A stretch of DNA of 64,000 nucleotides from Balanoglossus misakiensis (lineage: Eukaryota; Hemichordata). This document shows positions 37,562-52,021 of the stretch, piece by piece (position 1 is the first letter of the stretch; each line of letters begins with the position of its first letter). Under the pieces are notes generated by a model, which was given only the letters and a program-made list of their open reading frames with translations, was not told the DNA's origin and made no database searches. The translations under genes were made by a program, and so were the position numbers. The stretch lies in assembly GCA_040954595.2 (NCBI GenBank), contig CM082578.2, positions 1 through 64,000 on the forward strand. The letters run 5' to 3'.

Positions 37562-39612
37562 TTCAATACTACATTTATCAGATATCAGCTAATTTTGGAC
37601 AATCATCTAAAATCTAAATCATTTTTTCATATTTGGATATCTGATGATGTATGAAATTTCCAATATATGTAAAAATGGTGCTGATTATAAAAAATGCACT
37701 CTGAATGAGCTGATTTAATACAAAATTGCGTTTTATTCGTTTTTGCACCAAAAAGGTCATTTTTAGGCAAAACATTCTTTATTTTTTTAATTCGGTGGCC
37801 TGATCATATATAAGCAATTGCTTGCATGTTAAAAGTTTTTATGACTTTTAAAAGCAGTGACACTGGCGGCATTCAACACGAAAATAACAATTTTAACCAC
37901 AATTTGGTCAAAATGGTAAATTTTTGAAAATTACAAAAAATTCCTGTTTTCTACATTTTCGGAAATCTGATGGAGTATAGAATGCTCTTCGTATATATAT
38001 ATCGATACAAATTCCACAAAAGACCGTCTAATTTGGCTCACTGCAGACAAAATTGCGTTTTACCAAATTTTTCTTGAAAATGTCATTTTTAGAAAAATAA
38101 AATAAAAAAACCTTCGTTCTTCGAATTTGGTGCCCTGATCATATATGACATGTTGATTGTATGTTAAAACTTTCGACCACTCCAAAAATGCAGAGATATT
38201 GACGGAATTCAAGAAAAAATAGCCATTTTGGCCATATTTTGACAAAATGGTACATTTTTAAAAAATCATAAAAAATAAACTCTTTTCTTCATTTTCGGAA
38301 ATATTATGGAGCATGAAGTGTCGTTCTCTTGTAAAAAGTGCTGCAAATTCCAGAAAATGTGGTATAATTTGAATCACCCAAGACAAAATTGCAATTTTTC
38401 GACTTTTTTTCGAAAAATTGTCTTTTTTACAAAATAAATAAGAATACATTCTTTTCTTAGTTTCAAACGGGTAGAGATACTTTCCACACGGGTTTTCTAA
38501 CATTGAATTCCCGTCATCAACTCAGATTTCCTACAGCATAAGTCGGCTAAAACCCTGACACTCTAGAGCAGATACAGTTGCACACTGGTAACGTTGAACA
38601 AGTCGATTTTTCTACGGCCTGGCTCGGCTAAATCTCCGTCACAATATGACAGACACTAGCGTACGTTAGCAACGGTGATCAAGTCAGATTTTCTACGGCA
38701 TGGGTTGGATAAAGCCCCGGCACTCTAGAGCAGAAACACGCGTACAGAGACCACGTTGATCAAGTCTGATCTCCTACGGCTTGGCTCGACTAAAACCCCG
38801 GCACACTATGACAGACATTAGCATTCGTTAGCAACGTTGATCAAGTCAGATTTCCTACGGCATGGCTTGGCTAAAGCCCTGGCACTCTAGAGCAGAAACA
38901 CGCGTACAGAGACCACGTTGATCTACTCACATTTCCTTCGGCCTGGCACGGCTGATGCCCCGGCACTATATATAGGACACAAACTGGCGTAAGTTAACAA
39001 CGGTAATCACGTCGGGTTTCCCACGGCCTGGCTCAGCTGAAGCCCCGGCACTCTAGAGCAGAAACAGGCGTACATTGACCACGTTGATCAAGTAAGATTT
39101 CCTACGGCGTGATTCGGCTGGTGCACCGGCTCTATATGACACAGACTGGCGTAAGTTATCAACGGTGATTACGTCGGATTTCCTACGGCATGGTTTAGCT
39201 GAAGCCCCGGCACTTTAGAGCGGAAACACGCGTACATTGACCACGATGATCAAGTCAGATCTCCTACGGCCTGGCTCGACTAAAACCCCGGCACACCATG
39301 ACAGACACTAGCGTTCGTTAGCAACGGTGATCAAGTCTGATTTCCTTCGGCCTGGCTCTGCAAAAGACCCGACACATTAGTACAAAGACGTTGGCTAAGT
39401 CGGGCAAACCGAAGAGGGAAAGTCACAGCGGGTCAACACTCGACATTTGTTCGGGTAGGACTGCATTATTGCCTGTCAATTTATAGAGAAAGCCCGAATT
39501 TAACCAGGGCGTTTCAAACACCGACGTTATTTGGGGGCACGGCCTGCAGTACTGCCGGGTAAGCTGACATCGGCGTACCGCATATAATGTAGGGGGGGGG
39601 GGGACAGAACGG
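37562..39612 (-). repeat. Satellite unit, full (2051 bp)
   Basis: Canonical order with G12. Very similar to the start of the next unit (shared agaatacattctttt and attcccgtcatcaac changes). Confidence 0.92.
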
Positions 39613-41987
39613 TTCAATACTACATTTATTAGATATCAGCTAATTTTGGACAATCATCTAAAATCTAAATCATTTTTTCATATTTGGATATCTGATGATG
39701 TATGAAATTTCCAATATATGTAAAAATGGTGCTGATTATAAAAAATGCACTCTGAATGAGCTGATTTAATACAAAATTGCGTTTTATTCGTTTTTGCACC
39801 AAAAAGGTCATTTTTAGGCAAAACATTCTTTATTTTTTTAATTCGGTGACCTGATCATATATAAGCAATTGCTTGCATGTTAAAAGTTTTTATGACTTTT
39901 AAAAGCAGTGACACTGGCGGCATTCAACACGAAAATAACAATTTTAACCACAATTTGGTCAAAATGGTAAATTTTTGAAAATTACAAAAAATACCTGTTT
40001 TCTACATTTTCGGAAATCTGATGGAGTATAGAATGCTCTTCGTATATATATATCGATACAAATTCCACAAAAGACCGTCTAATTTGGCTCACTGCAGACA
40101 AAATTGCGTTTTACCAAATTTTTCTTGAAAATGTCATTTTTAGAAAAATAAAATAAAAAAACCTTCGTTCTTCGAATTTGGTGCCCTGATCATATATGAC
40201 ATGTTGATTGTATGTTAAAACTTTCGACCACTCCAAAAATGCAGAGATATTGACGGAATTCAAGAAAAAATAGCCATTTTGGCCATATTTTGACAAAATG
40301 GTACATTTTTAAAAAATCATAAAAAATAAACTCTTTTCTTCATTTTCGGAAATATTATGGAGCATGAAGTGTCGTTCTCTTGTAAAAAGTGCTGCAAATT
40401 CCAGAAAATGTGGTATAATTTGAATCACCCAAGACAAAATTGCAATTTTTCGACTTTTTTTCGAAAAATTGTCTTTTTTACAAAATAAATAAGAATACAT
40501 TCTTTTCTTAGTTTCAAACGGGTAGAGATACTTTCCACACGGGTTTTCTAACATTGAATTCCCGTCATCAACTCAGATTTCCTACAGCATAAGTCGGCTA
40601 AAACCCTGACACTCTAGAGCAGAAACAGTTGCACACTGGTAACGTTGAACAAGTCGATTTTTCTACGGCCTGGCTCGGCTAAATCTCCGTCACAATATGA
40701 CAGACACTAGCGTACGTTAGCAACGGTGATCAAGTCAGATTTTCTACGGCATGGGTTGGATAAAGCCCCGGCACTCTAGAGCAGAAACACGCGTACAGAG
40801 ACCACGTTGATCAAGTCTGATCTCCTACGGCTTGGCTCGACTAAAACCCCGGCACACTATGACAGACATTAGCGTTCGTTAGCAACGTTGATCAAGTCAG
40901 ATTTCCTACGGCATGGCTTGGCTAAAGCCCTGGCACTCTAGAGCAGAAACACGCGTACAGAGACCACGTTGATCTACTCACATTTCCTTCGGCCTGGCAC
41001 GGCTGATGCCCCGGCACTATATATAGGACACAAACTGGCGTAAGTTAACAACGGTAATCACGTCGGGTTTCCCACGGCCTGGCTCAGCTGAAGCCCCGGC
41101 ACTCTAGAGCAGAAACAGGCGTACATTGACCACGTTGATCAAGTAAGATTTCCTACGGCGTGACTCGGCTGGTGCACCGGCTCTATATGACACAGACTGG
41201 CGTAAGTTATCAACGGTGATTACGTCAGATTTCCTACGGCATGGTTTAGCTGAAGCCCCGGCACTTTAGAGCGGAAACACGCGTACATTGACCACGATGA
41301 TCAAGTCAGATCTCCTACGGCCTGGCTCGACTAAAACCCCGGCACACTATGACAGACACTAGCGTTCGTTAGCAACGTTGATCAAGTCAGATTTCCTACG
41401 GCATGGCTCAGCTGAAGCCCCGGCACTCTAGAGCAGAAACAGGCGTACATTGACCACGTTGATCAAGTCAGATTTCCTACGGCGTGACTCGGCTGGTGCA
41501 CCGGCTCTATATGACACAGACTGGCGTAAGTTATCAACGGTGATTACGTCGGATTTCCTACGGCCTGGTTTAGCTGAAGCCCCGGCACTTTAGAGCGGAA
41601 ACACGCGTACATTGACCACGATGATCAAGTCAGATCTCCTACGGCCTGGCTCGACTAAAACCCCGGCACACCATGACAGACACTAGCGTTCGTTAGCAAC
41701 GGTGATCAAGTCGGATTTCCTTCGGCCTGGCTCTGCAAAAGACCCGACACTCTAGTACAAAGACGTTGGCTAAGTCGGGCAAACCGAACAGGGAAAGTCA
41801 CAGCGGGTCAACACTCGACATTTGTTCCGGTAGGACTGCTTTATTGCCTGTCAATTTATAGAGAAAGCCCGAATTTAACCAGGGCGTTTCAAACACCGAC
41901 GTTAGTTGGGGGCACGGCCTGCAGTACTGCCGGGTAAGCTGACATCAGCGTACCGCATATAATGTAGGGGGGGGGGGAACAGAACGG
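39613..41987 (-). repeat. Satellite unit with four extra monomers (2375 bp)
   Basis: About 324 bp longer than standard, which equals four 81-bp monomers; the extra material repeats the monomers around 41.1-41.4 kb at 41.4-41.7 kb. The AT-rich part is of the 37.6-kb type but U is of the 42-52-kb type (gacatcagcgtacc), so this unit marks the border between two subfamilies. Confidence 0.9.
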
Positions 41988-44035
41988 TTAAATACTACAT
42001 TTATCAGATATCAGCTAATTTTGGACAATCATCTAAAATGTAAATCATCTTTTCATATTTGGATATCTGATGATGTATGAAATTTCCAATATATGTAAAA
42101 ATGGTGCTGATTATAAAAAATGCACTCTGAATGAGCTGATTTAATACAAAATTTGCGTTTTATTCGTTTTTGCACCAAAAAGGTCATTTTTAGGCAAAAC
42201 ATTCTTTATTTTTTTAATTCGGTGACCTGATCATATATAAGCAATTGCTTGCATATTAAAAGTTTTTATGACTTTTAAAAGCAGTGACACTGGCGGCATT
42301 CAACACGAAAATAACAATTTTAACCACAATTTGGTCAAAATGGTAAATTTTTGAAAATTACAAAAAATACCTGTTTTCTACATTTTCGGAAATCTGATGG
42401 AGTATAGAATGCTCTTCGTATATATATATCGATACAAATTCCACAAAAGACCGTCTAATTTGGCTCACTGCAGACAAAATTGCGTTTTACCAAATTTTCC
42501 TTGAAAATGTCATTTTTAGAAAAATAAAATAAAAAAACCTTCGTCCTTCGAATTTGGTGCCCTGATCATATATGATATGTTGATTGTATGTTAAAACTTT
42601 CGACCACTCCAAAAATGCAGAGATATTGACGGAATTCAAGAAAAAATAGCCATTTTGGCCATATTTTGACAAAATGGTACATTTTTAAAAAATCATAAAA
42701 AATAAACTCTTTTCTTCATTTTCGGAAATATTATGGAGCATGAAGTGTCGTTCTCTTGTAAAAAGTGCTGCAAATTCCAGAAAATGTGGTATAATTTGAA
42801 TCACCCAAGACAAAATTACCATTTTCGACTTGTTTTCGAAAAATTGTCTTTTTTACAAAATAAATAAGAATAAATTCTTTTCTTAGTTTCAAACGGGTAG
42901 AGATACTTTCCACACGGGTTTTCTAACATTGAATTCCCGTTTATCAACTCAGATTTCCTACAGCATAAGTCGGCTAAAACCCTGACACTCTAGAGCAGAA
43001 ACAGTTGCACACTGATAACGTTGAACAAGTCGATTTTTCTACGGCCTGGCACGGCTAAATCTCGTCACAATATGACAGACACTAGCGTACGTTAGCAACG
43101 GTGATCAAGTCAGATTTTCAACGGCATGGGTTGGATAAAGCCCCGGCACTCTAGAGCAGAAACACGCATACAGAGACCACGTTGATCAAGTCTGATCTCC
43201 TACGGCTTGGCTCGACTAAAACCCCGGCACACTATGACAGACACTAGCGTTCGTTAGCAACGTTGATCAAGTCAGATTTCCTACGGCATGGCTTTGCTAA
43301 AGCCCTGACACTCTAGAGCAGAAACACGCGTACAGAGACCACGTTGATCTACTCACATTTCCTTCGGCCTGGCACGGCTGATGCCCCGGCACTATATATA
43401 GGACACAGACTGGCGTAAGTTAACAACGGTAATCACGTCGGGTTTCCTACGGCCTGGCTCAGCTGAAGCCCCGGCACTCTAGAGCAGAAACAGGCGTACA
43501 TTGACCACGTTGATCAAGTCAGATTTCCTACGGCGTGACTCGGCTGGTGCACCGGCTCTATATGACACAGACTGGCGTAAGTTATCAACGGTGATTACGT
43601 CGGATTTCCTACGGCCTGGTTTAGCTGAAGCCCCGGCACTTTAGAGCGGAAACACGCGTACATTGACCACGATGATCAAGTCAGATCTCCTACGGCCTGG
43701 CTCGACTAAAACCCCGGCACACCATGACAGACACTAGCGTTCGTTAGCAACGGTGATCAAGTCGGATTTCCTTCGGCCTGGCTCTGCAAAAGACCCGACA
43801 CTCTAGTACAAAGACGTTGGCTAAGTCGGGCAAACCGAACAGGGAAAGTCACAGCGGGTCAACACTCGACATTTGTTCCGGTAGGACTGCTTTATTGCCT
43901 GTCAATTTATAGAGAAAGCCCGAATTTAACCAGGGCGTTTCAAACACCGACGTTAGTTGGGGCACGGCCTGCAGTACTGCCGGGTAAGCTGACATCAGCG
44001 TACCGCATATAATGTAGGGGGGGGGAACAGAACGG
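41988..44035 (-). repeat. Satellite unit, full (2048 bp)
   Basis: First complete unit of the second subfamily in this block. G9 tract. Shares cgtttatcaactcag and ctgataacg changes with the plus-strand unit at 52.7 kb. Confidence 0.92.
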
Positions 44036-46087
44036 TTAAATACTACATTTATCAGATATCAGCTAATTTTGGACAATCATCTAAAATGTAAATCATCTTT
44101 TCATATTTGGATATCTGATGAAGTATGAAATTTCCAATATATGTAAAAATGGTGCTGATTATAAAAAATGCACTCTGAATGAGCTGATTTAATACAAAAT
44201 TGCGTTTTATTCGTTTTTGCACCAAAAAGGTCATTTTTAGGCAAAACATTCTTTATTTTTTTAATTCGGTGACCTGATCATATATAAGCAATTTCTTGCA
44301 TGTTAAAAGTTTTTATGACTTTTAAAAGCAGTGACACTGGCGGCATTCAACACGAAAATAACAATTTTAACCACAATTTGGTCAAAATGGTAAATTTTTG
44401 AAAATTACAAAAAATACCTGTTTTCTACATTTTCGGAAATCTGATGGAGTATAGAATGCTCTTCGTATATATATATCGATACAAATTCCACAAAAGACCG
44501 TCTAATTTGGCTCACTGCAGACAAAATTGCGTTTTACCAAATTTTCCTTGAAAATGTCATTTTTAGAAAAATAAAATAAAAAAACCTTCGTTCTTCGAAT
44601 TTGGTGCCCTGATCATATATGATATGTTGATTGTATGTTAAAACTTTCGACCACTCCAAAAATGCAGAGATATTGACGGAATTCAAGAAAAAATAGCCAT
44701 TTTGGCCATATTTTGACAAAATGGTACATTTTTAAAAAATCATAAAAAATAAACTCTTTTCTTCATTTTCGGAAATATTATGGAGCATGATGTGTCGTTC
44801 TTTTGTAAAAAGTGCTGCAAATTCCAGAAAATGTGGTATAATTTGAATCACCCAAGACAAAATTGCCATTTTCGACTTGTTTTCGAAAAATTGTCTTTTT
44901 TACAAAATAAATAAGAATACATTCTTTTCTTAGTTTCAAACGGGTAGAGATACTTTCCACACGGGTTTTCAAACATTGAATTCCCGTTCATCAACTCAGA
45001 TTTCCTACAGCATAAGTCGGCTAAAACCCTGACACTCTAGAGCAGAAACAGTTGCACACTGATAACGTTGAACAAGTCGATTTTTCTACGGCCTGGCACG
45101 GCTAAATCTCGTCACAATATGACAGACACTAGCGTACGTTAGCAACGGTGATCAAGTCAGATTTTCAACGGCATGGGTTGGATAAAGCCCCGGCACTCTA
45201 GAGCAGAAACACGCGTACAGAGACCACGTTGATCAAGTCTGATCTCCTACGGCTTGGCTCGACTAAAACCCCGGCACACTATGACAGACACTAGCGTTCG
45301 TTAGCAACGTTGATCAAGTCAGATTTCCTACGGCATGGCTTTGCTAAAGCCCTGACACTCTAGAGCAGAAACACGCGTACAGAGACCACGTTGATCTACT
45401 CACATTTCCTTCGGCCTGGCACGGCTGATGCCCCGGCACTATATATAGGACACAGACTGGCGTAAGTTAACAACGGTAATCACGTCGGGTTCCTACGGCC
45501 TGGCTCAGCTGAAGCCCCGGCACTCTAGAGCAGAAACAGGCGTACATTGACCACGTTGATCAAGTCAGATTTCCTACGGCGTGACTCGGCTGGTGCACCG
45601 GCTCTATATGACACAGACTGGCGTAAGTTATCAACGGTGATTACGTCGGATTTCCTACGGCCTAGTTTAGCTGAAGCCCCGGCACTTTAGAACGGAAACA
45701 CGCGTACATTGACCACGATGATCAAGTCAGATCTCCTACGGCCTGGCTCGACTAAAACCCCGGCACACCATGACAGACACTAGCGTTCGTTAGCAACGGT
45801 GATCAAGTCGGATTTCCTTCGGCCTGGCTCTGCAAAAGACCCAACACTCTAGTACAAAGACGTTGGCTAAGTCGGGCAAACCGAACAGGGAAAGTCACAG
45901 CGGGTCAACACTCGACATTTGTTCCGGTAGGACTGCTTTATTGCCTGTCAATTTATAGAGAAAGCCCGAATTTAACCAGGGCGTTTCAAACACCGACGTT
46001 AGTTGGGGGCACGGCCTGCAGTACTGCCGGGTAAGCTGACATCAGCGTACCGCATATAATGTAGGGGGGGGGGGGGGAACAGAACGG
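44036..46087 (-). repeat. Satellite unit, higher-order type X, copy 1 (2052 bp)
   Basis: Private changes tgatgaagtatg, gcaatttcttgcatg and atgatgtgtcgttcttttg are shared only with the unit 4.1 kb further on. G14 tract. Confidence 0.92.
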
Positions 46088-48136
46088 TTAAATACTACAT
46101 TTATCAGATATCAGCTAATTTTGGACAATCATCTAAAATGTAAATCATCTTTTCATATTTGGATATCTGATGATGTATGAAATTTCCAATATATGTAAAA
46201 ATGGTGCTGATTATAAAAAATGCACTCTGAATGAGCTGATTTAATACAAAATTGCGTTTTATTCGTTTTTGCACCAAAAAGGTCATTTTTAGGCAAAACA
46301 TTCTTTATTTTTTTAATTCGGTGACCTGATCATATATAAGCAATTGCTTGCATGTTAAAAGTTTTTATGACTTTTAAAAGCAGTGACACTGGCGGCATTC
46401 AACACGAAAATAACAATTTTAACCACAATTTGGTCAAAATGGTAAATTTTTGAAAATTACAAAAAATACCTGTTTTCTACATTTTCGGAAATCTGATGGA
46501 GTATAGAATGCTCTTCGTATATATATATATCGATACAAATTCCACAAAAGACCGTCTAATTTGGCTCACTGCAGACAAAATTGCGTTTTACCAAATTTTC
46601 CTTGAAAATGTCATTTTTAGAAAAATAAAATAAAAAAACCTTCGTTCTTCGAATTTTGTGCCCTGATCATATATGATATGTTGATTGTATGTTAAAACTT
46701 TCGACCACTCCAAAAATGCAGAGATATTGACGGAATTCAAGAAAAAATAGCCATTTTGGCCATATTTTGACAAAATGGTACATTTTTAAAAAATCATAAA
46801 AAATAAACTCTTTTCTTGATTTTCGGAAATATTATGGAGCATGAAGTGTCGTTCTCTTGTAAAAAGTGCTGCAAATTCCAGAAAATGTGGTATAATTTGA
46901 ATTACCCAAGACAAAATTACCATTTTCGACATGTTTTCGAAAAATTGTCTTTTTTACAAAATAAATAAGAATAAATTCTTTTCTTAGTTTCAAACGGGTA
47001 GGGATACTTTCCACACGGGTTTTCTAACATTGAATTCCCGTTCATCAACTCAGATTTCCTACAGCATAAGTCGGCTAAAACCCTGACACTCTAGAGCAGA
47101 AACAGTTGCACACTGGTAACGTTGAACAAGTCGATTTTTCTACGACCTGGCTCGGCTAAATCTCCGTCACAATATGACAGACACTAGCGTACGTTAGCAA
47201 CGGTGATCAAGTCAGATTTTCTACGGCATGGCTTGGATAAAGCCCCGGCACTCTAGAGCAAAAACACGCGTACAGAGATCACGTTGATCAAGTCTGATCT
47301 CCTACGGCTTGGCTCGACTAAAACCCCGGCACACTATGACAGACACTAGCGTTCGTTAGCAACGTTGATCAAGTCAGATTTCCTACGGCATGGCTTTGCT
47401 AAAGCCCTGACACTCTAGAGCAGAAACACGCGTACAGAGACCACGTTGATCTACTCACATTTCCTTCGGCCTGGCACGGCTGATGCCCCGGCACTATATA
47501 TAGGACACAGACTGGCGTAAGTTAACAACGGTAATCACGTCGGGTTTCCTACGGCCTGGCTCAGCTGAAGCCCCGGCACTCTAGAGCAGAAACAGGCGTA
47601 CATTGACCACGTTGATCAAGTCAGATTTCCTACGGCGTGACTCGGCTGGTGCACCGGCTCTATATGACACAGACTGGCGTAAGTTATCAACGGTGATTAC
47701 GTCGGATTTCCTACGGCCTGGTTTAGCTGAAGCCCCGGCACTTTAGAGCGGAAACACGCGTACATTGACCACGATGATCAAGTCAGATCTCCTACGGCCT
47801 GGCTCGACTAAAACCCCGGCACACCATGACAGACACTAGCGTTCGTTAGCAACGGTGATCAAGTCGGATTTCCTTCGGCCTGGCTCTGCAAAAGACCCGA
47901 CACTCTAGTACAAAGACGTTGGCTAAGTCGGGCAAACCGAACAGGGAAAGTCACAGCGGGTCAACACTCGACATTTGTTCCGGTAGGACTGCTTTATTGC
48001 CTGTCAATTTATAGAGAAAGCCCGAATTTAACCAGGGCGTTTCAAACACCGACGTTAGTTGGGGGCACGGCCTGCAGTACTGCCGGGTAAGCTGACATCA
48101 GCGTACCGCATATAATGTAGGGGGGGAACAGAACGG
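46088..48136 (-). repeat. Satellite unit, higher-order type Y, copy 1 (2049 bp)
   Basis: Private changes gggtagggatac, ttttcgacatgttttcg and cttgattttcgg are shared with 50184-52019. G7, the shortest tract in the window. Confidence 0.92.
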
Positions 48137-50183
48137 TTAAATACTACATTTATCAGATATCAGCTAATTTTGGACAATCATCTAAAATGTAAATCATCTT
48201 TTCATATTTGGATATCTGATGAAGTATGAAATTTCCAATATATGTAAAAATGGTGCTGATTATAAAAAATGCACTCTGAATGAGCTGATTTAATACAAAA
48301 TTGCGTTTTATTCGTTTTTGCACCAAAAAGGTCATTTTTAGGCAAAACATTCTTTATTTTTTTAATTCGGTGACCTGATCATATATAAGCAATTTCTTGC
48401 ATGTTAAAAGTTTTTATGACTTTTAAAAGCAGTGACACTGGCGGCATTCAACACGAAAATAACAATTTTAACCACAATTTGGTCAAAATGGTAAATTTTT
48501 GAAAATTACAAAAAATACCTGTTTTCTACATTTTCGGAAATCTGATGGAGTATAGAATGCTCTTCGTATATATATATCGATACAAATTCCACAAAAGACC
48601 GTCTAATTTGGCTCACTGCAGACAAAATTGCGTTTTACCAAATTTTCCTTGAAAATGTCATTTTTAGAAAAATAAAATAAAAAAACCTTCGTTCTTCGAA
48701 TTTGGTGCCCTGATCATATATGATATGTTGATTGTATGTTAAAACTTTCGACCACTCCAAAAATGCAGAGATATTGACGGAATTCAAGAAAAAATAGCCA
48801 TTTTGGCCATATTTTGACAAAATGGTACATTTTTAAAAAATCATAAAAAATAAACTCTTTTCTTCATTTTCGGAAATATTATGGAGCATGATGTGTCGTT
48901 CTTTTGTAAAAAGTGCTGCAAATTCCAGAAAATGTGGTATAATTTGAATCACCCAAGACAAAATTGCCATTTTCGACTTGTTTTCGAAAAATTGTCTTTT
49001 TTACAAAATAAATAAGAATACATTCTTTTCTTAGTTTCAAACGGGTAGAGATACTTTCCACACGGGTTTTCAAACATTGAATTCCCGTTTATCAACTCAG
49101 ATTTCCTACAGCATAAGTCGGCTAAAACCCTGACACTCTAGAGCAGAAACAGTTGCACACTGATAACGTTGAACAAGTCGATTTTTCTACGGCCTGGCAC
49201 GGCTAAATCTCGTCACAATATGACAGACACTAGCGTACGTTAGCAACGGTGATCAAGTCAGATTTTCAACGGCATGGGTTGGATAAAGCCCCGGCACTCT
49301 AGAGCAGAAACACGCGTACAGAGACCACGTTGATCAAGTCTGATCTCCTACGGCTTGGCTCGACTAAAACCCCGGCACACTATGACAGACACTAGCGTTC
49401 GTTAGCAACGTTGATCAAGTCAGATTTCCTACGGCATGGCTTTGCTAAAGCCCTGACACTCTAGAGCAGAAACACGCGTACAGAGACCATGTTGATCTAC
49501 TCACATTTCCTTCGGCCTGGCACGGCTGATGCCCCGGCACTATATATAGGACACAGACTGGCGTAAGTTAACAACGGTAATCACGTCGGGTTTCCTACGG
49601 CCTGGCTCAGCTGAAGCCCCGGCACTCTAGAGCAGAAACAGGCGTACATTGACCACGTTGATCAAGTCAGATTTCCTACGGCGTGACTCGGCTGGTGCAC
49701 CGGCTCTATATGACACAGACTGGCGTAAGTTATCAACGGTGATTACGTCGGATTTCCTACGGCCTAGTTTAGCTGAAGCCCCGGCACTTTAGAGCGGAAA
49801 CACGCGTACATTGACCACGATGATCAAGTCAGATCTCCTACGGCCTGGCTCGACTAAAACCCCGGCACACCATGACAGACACTAGCGTTCGTTAGCAACG
49901 GTGATCAAGTCGGATTTCCTTCGGCCTGGCTCTGCAAAAGACCCGACACTCTAGTACAAAGACGTTGGCTAAGTCGGGCAAACCGAACAGGGAAAGTCAC
50001 AGCGGGTCAACACTCGACATTTGTTCCGGTAGGACTGCTTTATTGCCTGTCAATTTATAGAGAAAGCCCGAATTTAACCAGGGCGTTTCAAACACCGACG
50101 TTAGTTGGGGGCACGGCCTGCAGTACTGCCGGGTAAGCTGACATCAGCGTACTGCATATAATGTAGGGGGGGGAACAGAACGG
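48137..50183 (-). repeat. Satellite unit, higher-order type X, copy 2 (2047 bp)
   Basis: Repeats the private changes of 44036-46087 at a spacing of 4101 bp. G8 tract. Confidence 0.92.
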
Positions 50184-52019
50184 TTAAGTACTACATTTAT
50201 CAGATATCAGCTAATTTTGGACAATCATCTAAAATGTAAATCATCTTTTCATATTTGGATATCTGATGATGTATGAAATTTCCAATATATGTAAAAATGG
50301 TGCTGATTATAAAAAATGCACTCTGAATGAGCTGATTTAATACAAAATTGCGTTTTATTCGTTTTTGCACCAAAAAGGTCATTTTTAGGCAAAACATTCT
50401 TTATTTTTTTAATTCGGTGACCTTATCATATATAAGCAATTGCTTGCATGTTAAAAGTTTTTATGACTTTTAAAAGCAGTGACACTGGCGGCATTCAACA
50501 CGAAAATAACAATTTTAACCACAATTTGGTCAAAATGGTAAATTTTTGAAAATTACAAAAAATACCTGTTTTCTACATTTTCGGAAATCTGATGGAGTAT
50601 AGAATGCTCTTCGTATATATATATATCGATACAAATTCCACAAAAGACCGTCTAATTTGGCTCACTGCAGACAAAATTGCGTTTTACCAAATTTTCCTTG
50701 AAAATGTCATTTTTAGAAAAATAAAATAAAAAAACCTTCGTTCTTCGAATTTTGTGCCCTGATCATATATGATATGTTGATTGTATGTTAAAACTTTCGA
50801 CCACTCCAAAAATGCAGAGATATTGACGGAATTCAAGAAAAAATAGCCATTTTGGCCATATTTTGACAAAATGGTACATTTTTAAAAAATCATAAAAAAT
50901 AAACTCTTTTCTTGATTTTCGGAAATATTATGGAGCATGAAGTGTCGTTCTCTTGTAAAAAGTGCTGCAAATTCCAGAAAATGTGGTATAATTTGAATTA
51001 CCCAAGACAAAATTACCATTTTCGACATGTTTTCGAAAAATTGTCTTTTTTACAAAATAAATAAGAATAAATTCTTTTCTTAGTTTCAAACGGGTAGGGA
51101 TACTTTCCACACGGGTTTTCTAACATTGAATTCCCGTTCATCAACTCAGATTTCCTACAGCATAAGTCGGCTAAAACCCTGACACTCTAGAGCAGAAACA
51201 GTTGCACACTGGTAACGTTGAACAAGTCGATTTTTCTACGACCTGGCTCGGCTAAATCTCCGTCACAATATGACAGACACTAGCGTACGTTAGCAACGGT
51301 GATCAAGTCAGATTTTCTACGGCATGGCTTGGATAAAGCCCCGGCACTCTAGAGCAAAAACACGCGTACAGAGATCACGTTGATCAAGTCTGATCTCCTA
51401 CGGCTTGGCTCGACTAAAACCCCGGCACACTATGACAGACACTAGCGTTCGTTAGCAACGTTGATCAAGTCAGATTTCCTACGGCATGGCTTTGCTAAAG
51501 CCCTGACACTCTAGAGCAGAAACACGCGTACAGAGACCACGTTGATCTACTCACATTTCCTTCGGCCTGGCACGGCTGATGCCCCGGCACTATATATAGG
51601 ACACAGACTGGCGTAAGTTAACAACGGTAATCACGTCGGGTTTCCTACGGCCTGGCTCAGCTGAAGCCCCGGCACTCTAGAGCAGAAACAGGCGTACATT
51701 GACCACGTTGATCAAGTCAGATTTCCTACGGCGTGACTCGGCTGGTGCACCGGCTCTATATGACACAGACTGGCGTAAGTTATCAACGGTGATTACGTCG
51801 GATTTCCTACGGCCTGGTTTAGCTGAAGCCCCGGCACTTTAGAGCGGAAACACGCGTACATTGACCACGATGATCAAGTCAGATCTCCTACGGCCTGGCT
51901 CGACTAAAACCCCGGCACACCATGACAGACACTAGCGTTCGTTAGCAACGGTGATCAAGTCGGATTTCCTTCGGCCTGGCTCTGCAAAAGACCCGACACT
52001 CTAGTACAAAGACGTTGGC
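50184..52019 (-). repeat. Satellite unit, higher-order type Y, copy 2, truncated
   Basis: Repeats the private changes of 46088-48136. Ends in U at gacgttggct, where orientation flips. Confidence 0.91.
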
Positions 52020-52021
52020 TA
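52016..52021. other. Orientation switch 3 (minus to plus), 6-bp microhomology
   Basis: Segment U in minus orientation (gacgttggcta) meets R2 in plus orientation (aatggctatttt); tggcta is common to both parents and occurs once at the join. Confidence 0.9.

Larger units (their letters stand above)
30575..52019 (-). repeat. Satellite array, minus-orientation block 3
   Basis: Eleven units in minus orientation. Units from about 42.0 kb on belong to a subfamily recognised by ggttaaatac after the poly-G tract and by a gtaaatcatcttttc variant in R3. The block ends within segment U at the third switch point. Confidence 0.93.
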
